From: Allopusillimonas lactea
Lineage (GTDB): Bacteria; Pseudomonadota; Gammaproteobacteria; Burkholderiales; Burkholderiaceae_B
Assembly: GCF_021653995.1 (NCBI RefSeq)
Contig: NZ_JAJJOZ010000001.1
Coordinates: 372,001-436,000, forward strand
Reading direction: 5' to 3'
DNA length: 64,000 nucleotides
Part shown: positions 41,452-48,715 of the stretch, piece after piece
Layout: each line of letters begins with the position of its first letter
How positions within the stretch are numbered: position 1 is the stretch's first letter
Position numbers and translations under genes: made by a program
Notes under the pieces: model-generated
Databases searched by the model: none
What the model was told of the DNA's origin: nothing
Seen by the model: only the letters and a program-made list of their open reading frames with translations

Positions 41452-43020
41452 ATGAAAGCAGTGTGGATCATCGACGACGACCAAAGCATCCGCTGGGTGC
41501 TGGAGAAAGCCTTGGCTCGGGTCGCTATCCCGGCGCAGGGGTTTGCAAACGCCGCGGACATGCTGGATGCACTCGAACACGATACGCCGGCCGTACTGGT
41601 GACCGACATCCGCATGCCTGGCCAGGATGGCCTGTCCTTGCTCAAGCGCGTCAAGACGCAATGCCCCGCATTGCCGGTTATCGTGATGACCGCTTATACC
41701 GATTTGAACAGCACGGTGGCGGCGTTTCAGAAGGGCGCATTCGATTACCTGCCCAAGCCCTTCGACGTCAACGCAGCCATTGCCTTGATACAGCGCGCGG
41801 TGCAATCCGGCACAAATGCCGACGGGGCTGAAACGCCGGCGGCCAGCAGCCCCGAGCGCCTGATGATGCAATCTTCCGCGCCCGCGATGCAAGAGGTGTT
41901 TCGTGCGATTGGGCGGTTGGCGGCATCGAACGTGACCGTGCTGATCACGGGCGAATCCGGCACCGGCAAAGAACTGATCGCCCGCGCTCTGCACACGCAC
42001 AGCAATCGGGCCAACGGTCCGTTTGTGGCTGTCAATGCGGCGGCTATTCCCAAGGATCTGCTGGAGGCCGAGCTCTTCGGCCATGAGCGCGGCGCCTTCA
42101 CTGGCGCTACGCAGCAGCGCCGCGGCCGCTTCGAGGAAGCACGGGGTGGCACGCTGTTTCTGGACGAAATCGGTGACATGCCTTTCGAGTTGCAGACGCG
42201 TTTGCTGCGCGTACTGGCCGAAGGCAGCTTTTATCGGGTTGGGGGTTCTCAGGCTATCCACGCCGATGCCCGCATCGTCGCTGCCACACATCAACCGCTT
42301 GAGCAGCGCGTGACCGAAGGGCGCTTTCGGGAGGATTTGTTCCACAGGCTCAATGTGATCCGCCTGCGCCTGCCTCCTTTGCGCGAACGCAAGGAAGACA
42401 TACCAGCGCTGGTGCGGCTATTCATGCAGAACAGCGCCAACGACCTTGGCGTGCCGGTGCGGCGCCTCACGTCCGAGGCCATGCAGGCCCTCTCGGCATT
42501 CGATTATCCGGGCAATATCCGCCAGCTAGAAAACTTCTGTCAGTGGCTCACTGTCATGTCATCTGGCCAGCTTATCGAGGCCAAGGATCTGCCGCCCGAG
42601 GTATTGGCCGCTGCGGCCACCGACGGCGCGGCTGGGCAGGGTGCCCCCGGCGGCGATGCGAATCAAGGCGGGGGGGGCGCGCTGGCGTCGCCTCAAAGGC
42701 ACACCGCGGATGCAACCAGGGCGGAGCTGCTGGAGCAGCCAACATCGGCGGCGCAGACGGTTCAGCCCGCGCTGGCGCCTACCCTCGCTGGTCAACTAGA
42801 CACTGCGCGCGGCTGGCTGGGCTTGCTCGAACTAGAAGCCCAGGCTCGCCTCGCGCGCAACGAGCCGGCCATCATGACCACACTGAGCCGTGACTTTGAG
42901 CGTGTACTCATCCAGACTGCGCTTGAATACTGCCGTGGCCGCCGCATGGAAGCTGCCCAGCGCCTGGGCATAGGCCGCAACACGCTGACGCGCAAATGCA
43001 GTGAACTGGGTATTGAGTGA
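41452..43020 (+). CDS. glnG: Nitrogen regulation response regulator NtrC
   Basis: Sigma-54-dependent activator of nitrogen genes. The receiver domain has VWIIDDDQSIRWVLEKAL, phospho-acceptor in VTDIRMPGQDG and VIVMTAYTDLNS. The AAA+ domain carries Walker A TGESGTGKEL, the sigma-54 contact loop GAFTGA, and GGTLFLDEIGDMP. The C-terminal Fis-type HTH is EAAQRLGIGRNTLTRKCSEL. A low-complexity Gly/Ala/Gln-rich linker of about 70 residues between AAA+ and HTH makes the protein 522 residues, longer than E. coli NtrC (469). The ATG at 41452 is preferred over 41437 and 41392, which give extra N-terminal residues. Confidence 0.95.
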   Translation: MKAVWIIDDDQSIRWVLEKALARVAIPAQGFANAADMLDALEHDTPAVLVTDIRMPGQDGLSLLKRVKTQCPALPVIVMTAYTDLNSTVAAFQKGAFDYLPKPFDVNAAIALIQRAVQSGTNADGAETPAASSPERLMMQSSAPAMQEVFRAIGRLAASNVTVLITGESGTGKELIARALHTHSNRANGPFVAVNAAAIPKDLLEAELFGHERGAFTGATQQRRGRFEEARGGTLFLDEIGDMPFELQTRLLRVLAEGSFYRVGGSQAIHADARIVAATHQPLEQRVTEGRFREDLFHRLNVIRLRLPPLRERKEDIPALVRLFMQNSANDLGVPVRRLTSEAMQALSAFDYPGNIRQLENFCQWLTVMSSGQLIEAKDLPPEVLAAAATDGAAGQGAPGGDANQGGGGALASPQRHTADATRAELLEQPTSAAQTVQPALAPTLAGQLDTARGWLGLLELEAQARLARNEPAIMTTLSRDFERVLIQTALEYCRGRRMEAAQRLGIGRNTLTRKCSELGIE

Positions 43021-43028
43021 GCGATGAG

Positions 43029-43124
43029 GGCGGCGGCGCCTGCAACGATATGCGAGCGCTGCGTGCTGCGGATAGCCGGTGAGGATGCGTCAGATTGCGG
43101 GAAAACTTCGCAGGCGCCGCCGCC
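43029..43124. repeat. 15-bp perfect inverted repeat between convergent ntrC and fbpC
   Basis: GGCGGCGGCGCCTGC (43029-43043) and GCAGGCGCCGCCGCC (43110-43124) are perfect inverse copies 66 bases apart. GCGATG at 43021 and CATCGC at about 43134 can extend the stem after a bulge. There is no U-tract. It may block convergent read-through. Confidence 0.7.
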
Positions 43125-43177
43125 GTGCCCACGCATCGCATGTGTTGATTGGCGTGCGCGCCAGCCCCGTTTTCAGG

Positions 43178-43960
43178 TCAGTGCGCCTCGCCGCGCAAGT
43201 AGGCTTGCGCACGCTGAGCCATCAGGGCTTCGCGGCGGATAAAGTTGGCCACGAAGGGCGAAACCGGGTTGGTGTGCAAGCCGTAGGGGCTGTCCCACTG
43301 CACGATAGCGCCGTCTTTCATGATGCCAATGCGATCGGCAATGGCGAAGGCCTCAGCCTGGTTGTGCGTGACCAATATGGCGGTATGCCCTGTTTGTTTC
43401 AGGATATCGCGCACTTCGAATGCCAAGTGCTCGCGCGTGTCCACGTCCAGATTCGAAAACGGTTCATCCAGTAGCAGCAGTTCGGGCTCGGGTGCCAGGG
43501 CGCGCGCCAGCGCGACACGCTGCTGCTGCCCGCCTGACAGTTCGTGGGGATATCGTTTGGCTGAACCTTCAAGATGCGTGAGAGAGAGCAGCGCTTCAAT
43601 CCGGGCTTCACGGCGTTGCCTGTCCCAGCGTCGCAGCCCGAAACCGACGTTGCCTGCCACTGTGAGGTGGGGGAAAAGCGCATAGTCCTGGAACATCATG
43701 CCTACCCGGCGCTGTTCGGGGGGAACCCGTGCATTGACGGTGGACAGCACGGTATGATCCAGGACAATGCGGCCGGCGCGCAGCGGTTCGAAGCCGGCAA
43801 TGGCGCGCAGCACCGTCGTTTTGCCGCAGCCCGAGGCACCCAACAGGCAGGCAATGGTGCCCTTGTCGAGCGAGATCGAGAGATCGCGCACCGCAGGCAC
43901 CAAGCCGTTGGCGGTTTCATAGGCGAGAGAGATGCCTTCAAGAGTAAGCAGGGCGGACAT
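43178..43960 (-). CDS. fbpC: Fe3+ ABC transporter ATP-binding protein, short form
   Basis: ATPase of the ferric iron importer. Walker A LLGASGCGKTTVLRAI, Q-loop MMFQDYALFPHLTV, signature ELSGGQQQRVALARAL, Walker B LLLLDEPFSNLD and switch VTHNQAEA are intact. At 260 residues it ends soon after the nucleotide-binding domain (NPVSPFVANFIRREALM) and lacks the C-terminal TOBE-type regulatory domain of the usual 340-350-residue FbpC. It lies 18 bases beyond the fbpB stop and is the last gene of the fbpABC operon, so it is probably genuinely short and not frameshifted: no homologous tail appears in the downstream 150 bases. Confidence 0.9.
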   Translation of the reverse strand: MSALLTLEGISLAYETANGLVPAVRDLSISLDKGTIACLLGASGCGKTTVLRAIAGFEPLRAGRIVLDHTVLSTVNARVPPEQRRVGMMFQDYALFPHLTVAGNVGFGLRRWDRQRREARIEALLSLTHLEGSAKRYPHELSGGQQQRVALARALAPEPELLLLDEPFSNLDVDTREHLAFEVRDILKQTGHTAILVTHNQAEAFAIADRIGIMKDGAIVQWDSPYGLHTNPVSPFVANFIRREALMAQRAQAYLRGEAH

Positions 43961-43978
43961 GGTGCGATGATGCGGTGA

Positions 43979-45799
43979 TTATTGGTTGGTTCTGAACTGC
44001 GTGCGTGCGAGCAGAATGACAGGCACTAGGCCGGCCAGCACGATCGCCAGCGCGGCCACGGCGCCTTCTTCGTAAGTACCGCGCGCCGCCTCGGCATACA
44101 GCCAGGTGGCCAGTGTCTCGAAGTTTACTGGGCGCAGCAGCAGCGTCGCGGGCAGCTCTTTCATGGCGTCGACGAACACCAGCAGCGCTGCCGCGCCCAA
44201 TGCTGGCCGCAGCAGCGGCAGATGGACGCGACGCAATGTGCCGGCGGGTGTTTCACCCAGCAGCCGGGCAGCTTGTTCCATAGAAGGCGGAATGCGCGCC
44301 AGGCCCGCTTCAATGCCGCCGATGGAGATGGCAAGAAAGCGGATCATATAGGCAAGCACGAGCGCCGCACCGCTGCCCATGAGGATGAGGCCCGGGTCGG
44401 GCCTGCCCAGCATCTGCCAGAGCGCGGAGATAGCATGGTCGGCCAGCACGAAGGGCATCAGCAGCCCGATCGCCAACACAGTACCGGGCAGGGCGTAGCC
44501 GCTGGTGGCGACCCGTGCGCTGGCTTGCGCCAGCCGTTCGGCCGTGCGCGACGATTGCCGGGCACAGCGCACGGCCCAGGTGGCGACAAGGCCGCATGCC
44601 AGCGTAAGTGCCGTGGCGGCCAGGGCAATAAAAACGGTATTGCCGGCACTGTGCAACAACTGCTCGGATATTGAACCGACCTCATGAAGACGCTTGACGG
44701 TTTCATTGAGCAAATACAGCGCGGGGGCCACAAAGCCGATTACAACAGGCAGCCAGCCAAGCAGGCAGGCGAGCCAGGCGGATGAGCCGCGCAGCTTGAT
44801 AGGCTGCACCGTACGCGCGCGTTGCGTGCCCGCATAGCGCTGGCGCCGCCGCCCCATGCGCTCGGCTACGATCAGCACAGCGACGATGGCCAACATGGCC
44901 AGTGCAATTTGCGAGGCGCCGGCAAGGTCATTGCGGGTGATCCAGGTGGTGTAGACCGACACGGTGAGCGTCTGCACACCCAGGAATTCGGAAGCGCCGA
45001 TATCGTTGAGCGTTTCGAGCAGCGCCAGGCTCACACCGACTGCGATGGCGGGGCGCGCCATAGGCAAGGCCACGCGAAAGAACACACTGCGGCTGGATTC
45101 GCCCAGCACCCTTGCCGCTTCCAGCAGGCTGGCCGCCTGTGTGGAAAACATGATGCGGGTGCTCAGGTAGACGTATGGGTAGAGTACGAAACCAAGCAGG
45201 AAGATGGCCCCCGGCAGGGAGCGCAGATCGGGCAGACGGAACTGGCGCGGGCTGTCGTAGCCGAGAAGATCGCGAATGAGTGATTGTATGGGCCCGATGG
45301 GGTGCAGCAGGTCGAGGTAGGCGAAGGCCACAATATATGTCGGCACGGCTAATGGCAGCAGCAGCGCCCATGACAGCGTACCGCGCGTGGGGAAATCGAA
45401 TGCGGTGATCAGCCACGCGGCGCCCACGCCCAGACAGGCTACCAGCGTGCCAACCCCAACAAGCAGCAGCAATGTGTTGCCCAGGGCCGAGGGCAGCACG
45501 AACGCCCAGAGGTGCGACCAATGGCCTGCTTCCCCCTGCATGGCGTACCATGCGAGCGCCAGCACGGGTGCCAGCACACAGGCGGCGATGGCAAAGCCGG
45601 CGAGCGGCCAGCCCGCCCCAGCCTTGAGCAGATTTCGCAGTTTACGGCCCAAGGCAAAACCGGCAGGCCCCGTGGTGAGGGCTGCCGGCTGTGAAGCGCG
45701 GGCCTGGCGGACGCTGCCAGGCGCGGTGGGCGTACCAGAAAGGGAAGCACCCGCGCGCGCGCTGATCAACGGTTGTTGCGGTTTAGTTGTTGAAGCCAA
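43979..45799 (-). CDS. fbpB: Fe3+ ABC transporter permease, double-domain
   Basis: Inner-membrane permease with two fused BPD-type transmembrane domains, about twelve helices. Each half has an EAA loop for the ATPase (EAARVLGESSRSVFFRVALPMARPAI, and MEQAARLLGETPAGTLRRVHLPLLRPAL, each quoted here as the family's EAA-G region). Length 606 is slightly above typical FbpB, owing to an N-terminal extension of about 55 polar residues. The frame begins at TTG 45799, overlapping the fbpA stop by 17 bases; an internal TTG or GTG start within the extension is equally possible. Substrate assignment rests on FbpA and the Fur box. Confidence 0.9.
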   Translation of the reverse strand: MASTTKPQQPLISARAGASLSGTPTAPGSVRQARASQPAALTTGPAGFALGRKLRNLLKAGAGWPLAGFAIAACVLAPVLALAWYAMQGEAGHWSHLWAFVLPSALGNTLLLLVGVGTLVACLGVGAAWLITAFDFPTRGTLSWALLLPLAVPTYIVAFAYLDLLHPIGPIQSLIRDLLGYDSPRQFRLPDLRSLPGAIFLLGFVLYPYVYLSTRIMFSTQAASLLEAARVLGESSRSVFFRVALPMARPAIAVGVSLALLETLNDIGASEFLGVQTLTVSVYTTWITRNDLAGASQIALAMLAIVAVLIVAERMGRRRQRYAGTQRARTVQPIKLRGSSAWLACLLGWLPVVIGFVAPALYLLNETVKRLHEVGSISEQLLHSAGNTVFIALAATALTLACGLVATWAVRCARQSSRTAERLAQASARVATSGYALPGTVLAIGLLMPFVLADHAISALWQMLGRPDPGLILMGSGAALVLAYMIRFLAISIGGIEAGLARIPPSMEQAARLLGETPAGTLRRVHLPLLRPALGAAALLVFVDAMKELPATLLLRPVNFETLATWLYAEAARGTYEEGAVAALAIVLAGLVPVILLARTQFRTNQ

Positions 45800-46832
45800 C
45801 TTTGTCTACCAATTCACTGGCCTGTTTGCGATGTTTCGCGATCTCGGTCAGCGCAAGATTATCGACCTTGAGTTCGCCGAAGCTGGCAACCACAGGATCA
45901 AGTTCGACGCCGGCCTTGACCGGGTATTCGTAGTTGGCCTTGGCGTACATGCTTTGCGCCTTGTCGGACACCAGGTATTCGAGTAGCGCAACTGCATTGT
46001 TGCGGTTGGGCGCATGCTTGGCGACCGCGGCGCCCGAAATGTTGACGTGCGTGCCGCCGCTTTTCTCGAACGTGGGGCGCACAACCTTGATGGCTTCGCC
46101 CCATTTGTAGGCGTCGGAGCCGGGCTGTGCGTTCTTCATGCGGCCGACATAATAGGCGTTGGCGATACCGACATCGCAGATGCCGCCAAGGATATCACGC
46201 GCTACATCGCGATCGCCCCCCGCAGCCTTGCGGCCCAGGTTGTCCTTTACCTTGCGCAGCCAGGTTTCGGTGGCTTCGGTGCCGTTGTGCGCGATCATGG
46301 CCGCGATCATTGCGGTGTTGTAAGGGTGCTGGCCTGAACGGATGCAGACTTTTTTATTCCATTTGGGATCGGCAAAATTTTCGTACGTGATGGCTTTCAG
46401 GTCGAGATCTTTTGCGACATAGGCGACGCGATCACGCAGCGACAGCGTGAACCACTGGTTGTCCTGGCCGCGCAGATTGGCGGGGATGGTTTCCTTCAGT
46501 ACCTTGGAATCGACAGGCTGGGTGATCCCGGCATCGACCAGATCGAGCAGATTGCCGATGTCGACTGTCATGAGCACATCGGCCGGGGATTTGTCGCCTT
46601 CGGTCTTCACGCGCTCGATCAGGCCGTCTTTGACGAAAACCGTGTTGACCTTGATGCCGGAGTCTTTGGCAAACTGATCGAGCAGCGGCTGGATGAGGCC
46701 GGGTTCGCGTGTGGTGTAGAGCGTGACATCGCCGCCCGCGGCGTGAGCGACCCCAGGAAGGGTGACAAGGGTGGCAGCGCCAGCCAAGGTGAGAGCACGA
46801 AAGAGGGGTTGCAGCCTGGGGGCGAAGGACAT
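45783..46832 (-). CDS. fbpA: Fe3+-binding periplasmic protein FbpA
   Basis: Periplasmic ferric iron-binding protein that delivers Fe3+ to FbpBC. The signal peptide ends GVAHA-A (residue 31). The mature start DVTLYTTREPGLIQPLLDQF is usual for the family. The iron-ligand tyrosine pair occurs in GIANAYYVGRMKN-type sequence (VGIANAYYVGRM), and ICSGQHPYNTAMIAAMI-like sequence (CIRSGQHPYNTAMIAAMI) is also diagnostic. Length 349 is normal. It is the first gene of fbpABC and has a Fur box about 100 bases upstream, so it should be iron-repressed. Confidence 0.94.
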   Translation of the reverse strand: MSFAPRLQPLFRALTLAGAATLVTLPGVAHAAGGDVTLYTTREPGLIQPLLDQFAKDSGIKVNTVFVKDGLIERVKTEGDKSPADVLMTVDIGNLLDLVDAGITQPVDSKVLKETIPANLRGQDNQWFTLSLRDRVAYVAKDLDLKAITYENFADPKWNKKVCIRSGQHPYNTAMIAAMIAHNGTEATETWLRKVKDNLGRKAAGGDRDVARDILGGICDVGIANAYYVGRMKNAQPGSDAYKWGEAIKVVRPTFEKSGGTHVNISGAAVAKHAPNRNNAVALLEYLVSDKAQSMYAKANYEYPVKAGVELDPVVASFGELKVDNLALTEIAKHRKQASELVDKVGFNN

Positions 46833-46864
46833 GAGCGGTATCTCCGGAAATTGGGGAAGGAAAG

Positions 46865-46891
46865 ACGGCCCCGCGGGTAATGCGGGGCCGT
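46865..46891. repeat. 10-bp hairpin in the fbpA leader
   Basis: ACGGCCCCGC (46865-46874) and GCGGGGCCGT (46882-46891) form a perfect stem with a 7-base loop. It sits 33 bases upstream of the fbpA start on the minus strand, in the 5' leader if transcription starts near the Fur box. No U-tract follows. Its function is unknown. Confidence 0.6.
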
Positions 46892-46928
46892 GATCGAAAA
46901 CGGATTGTAAAGCTTAATGGGGTTTTAA

Positions 46929-46947
46929 ATACTAATGATTCTCATAT
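46929..46947 (-). promoter_or_regulatory. Fur box upstream of fbpA
   Basis: On the minus strand ATATGAGAATCATTAGTAT resembles the Fur consensus (GATAATGATAATCATTATC), with the core GAGAATCATTA. It lies 97-115 bases upstream of the fbpA ATG in an AT-rich promoter region. A second, weaker GAGAACAAT motif is adjacent at 46953-46962. Confidence 0.78.
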
Positions 46948-47172
46948 AACATTGAGAACAATACCAGAGTCCGATATCGCTTTCAATATTTTGTCAGGAA
47001 ACGTCGTATCCGTGCTGCGGTTTTCTGCCTGGATTTGCGTCATATCAAGCCTGGTGTGCGGTGTTTATGTGACAGTGCCGCAAGTGGGATAAAATCTTCT
47101 TTGTCAACAAGTACATACCAGTACGCGCGTTGGCCTGGATACCAGCATCCGGCGCGCTTCATTTTCAACAAT

Positions 47173-47949
47173 ATGGCAGCCTTCAATACTGAGCAGGTCC
47201 TGAGCGTTCATCACTGGAACGATCGGCTATTTTCCTTTACCACCACCCGCGATCCGGCACTGCGTTTCCATAACGGCCATTTCGTCATGGTTGGCCTTGA
47301 GGTGGAAGGCAAACCGCTGATGCGCGCCTACAGCATCGCCAGTGCAAACTACGAAGAAAATCTCGAGTTTCTCTCGATCAAGGTGCCAAACGGCCCGCTC
47401 ACCTCGCGGCTGCAGCACCTGAAGGCGGGCGACTCGGTGCTTGTCAGCCGCAAGCCGGTCGGCACCTTGGTCGCCGATGACCTGCGCCCCGGCAAGCATC
47501 TGTACCTGTTCGGCACGGGCACTGGCCTGGCGCCGTTCATGAGCATCATCAAAGATCCCGACATCTACGAACGCTTCGAAAAGGTCGTGCTGGTGCATGG
47601 CGTGCGCTACATCAGCGAACTTGCCTACGCCAACTACATCGAAAATGAGCTGCCCGCCAACGAATACTTCGGCGAGCTCGTGCGTGACAAACTTATCTAC
47701 TATCCCACCGTCACCCGCGAACCCTTCCGTCATAACGGGCGTATCACCAAACTGGTCGAAACCGGCCAAATCTTCCAGGATATCGGCCTGCCGCCGCTTG
47801 ATCCCGCTGTTGACCGCGCCATGCTGTGCGGCAGCCCGGCCATGTTGGCCGATGTCAGCGCCATGCTCGATAGTCGTGGCTTCGAGGCCTCACCGGGCGT
47901 AGGTCAGCCGGGCGATTACGTCATCGAACGCGCTTTCGTGGATAAATGA
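47173..47949 (+). CDS. fpr: Ferredoxin(flavodoxin)--NADP+ reductase
   Basis: FAD enzyme moving electrons between NADPH and ferredoxin or flavodoxin; in proteobacteria it supports Fe-S repair and oxidative stress defence. The FAD-binding motif RAYSIASANYEE and the NADP site LYLFGTGTGLAPFMSII are clear. VLVHGVRYISELAY and MLCGSPAML follow. The C-terminus is VIERAFVDK, the usual FPR ending. The ATG at 47173 gives 258 residues, the standard length; the longer in-frame start at 47035 adds unrelated sequence. It diverges from fbpA. Confidence 0.94.
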   Translation: MAAFNTEQVLSVHHWNDRLFSFTTTRDPALRFHNGHFVMVGLEVEGKPLMRAYSIASANYEENLEFLSIKVPNGPLTSRLQHLKAGDSVLVSRKPVGTLVADDLRPGKHLYLFGTGTGLAPFMSIIKDPDIYERFEKVVLVHGVRYISELAYANYIENELPANEYFGELVRDKLIYYPTVTREPFRHNGRITKLVETGQIFQDIGLPPLDPAVDRAMLCGSPAMLADVSAMLDSRGFEASPGVGQPGDYVIERAFVDK

Positions 47950-47975
47950 AAAACATCGGTACTGTTGCCGAATAA

Positions 47976-48022
47976 ACTGCGGCCACTGCCACCATTGATT
48001 AAATGGCGGCAGTGGCCGCAGT
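47976..48022. repeat. 21-bp inverted repeat downstream of fpr
   Basis: The left arm 47976-47996 (starting ACTGCGGCCACTGCC) and right arm 48002-48022 are inverse copies with one mismatch, with loop GATTA. It lies 27 bases after the fpr stop. There is no U-tract after it (GCTTGCCCC), so it is either a rho-independent-like 3' stabiliser or a dispersed repeat. Confidence 0.8.
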
Positions 48023-48320
48023 GCTTGCCCCAACCCAGTAGTGCACGCCTCGCTACTCAATACCACTGCATGCTTTCCGCATCGCCGTTTTGCCGCGCAA
48101 CGATGCTCGGTGAAACGTTCAAGGTGTCAACGCTCGCGGTTCCCCTCCGGCCCTTTTCTCGTCGCATCGTCCGCGTTCGGCCAAGAAAGGGGCTTTTAGT
48201 TTTGGCTATAGCAGATTAAACTCCAATAGTATTCAACACGGCGTTTAATGCGGGGCGGCCAGGGGTTGTCGGTCGTGCCACCGCGTCAGGGATCGTTCAA
48301 CAAAGCACAAAGGCGCACAC
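48023..48320. other. Intergenic region upstream of ridA
   Basis: No gene is visible in these 298 bases. The AT-rich part at about 48195-48240 (TTGGCT, 17 bases, AATAGT) could be the ridA-recG promoter. Longer open frames here run into ridA in the wrong phase and look spurious. Confidence 0.45.
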
Positions 48321-48707
48321 ATGAGCAAGCAAGTCATCCACACCGATGCAGCCCCCCCCGCAGTGGGGCCATATTCGCAAGCCATCGCTGTCAATGGCGG
48401 CAAAACGGTCTATCTTTCCGGTCAGATCGGTCTCGAACCCGCCACCGGCGATCTGGTATCCGAGAACTTCGAAGGGCAGGTGCGCCAGGCGTTCGCCAAC
48501 CTCAAGGCAGTAATCGAAGAAGCCGGCGGCACGCTGGACAATATCGTCAAGCTCACGCTCTTCCTGACCGATCTGTCAAAGTTCGCCAGCGCCAATGCCA
48601 TCATGGCAGACTTTATTCCCCAGCCATATCCCGCCCGCTCCACACTGGGCGTAGCCAGTCTGCCCAAAGGTGCGCAGTTCGAAGTGGAAGCGGTCGTCGT
48701 CATCTGA
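48321..48707 (+). CDS. ridA: RidA family 2-iminobutanoate/2-iminopropanoate deaminase
   Basis: Hydrolyses reactive imine/enamine intermediates formed by PLP enzymes such as threonine dehydratase. The sequence APPAVGPYSQAIAVNGGKTVYLSGQIGLEP (in two motifs), ENFEGQVRQAFANLKAVIEEAG, VKLTLFLTDL and the C-terminal PARSTLGVASLPKGAQFEVEAV, with the imine-binding arginine in PARST, are diagnostic. Length 128 is normal; the protein forms trimers. It lies 8 bases before recG, probably cotranscribed. The frame that runs through this gene into recG from 48248 is an artefact. Confidence 0.95.
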   Translation: MSKQVIHTDAAPPAVGPYSQAIAVNGGKTVYLSGQIGLEPATGDLVSENFEGQVRQAFANLKAVIEEAGGTLDNIVKLTLFLTDLSKFASANAIMADFIPQPYPARSTLGVASLPKGAQFEVEAVVVI

Positions 48708-48715
48708 AGCGGCCT

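Larger units (their letters stand above)
46833..47172. other. Divergent fbpA/fpr control region
   Basis: The 340 bases hold the Fur box, the fbpA leader hairpin and the fpr promoter. On the plus strand GATAAAAT at about 47089-47096 could be the fpr -10, but no -35 at the right distance is convincing. No gene is seen. Confidence 0.5.

Noticed and set aside
48248..48715. A long open frame that would extend recG upstream through ridA to 48248.
   Set aside because: It reads ridA in another frame and has no homology; RidA is clearly the real product there and RecG begins at 48716.
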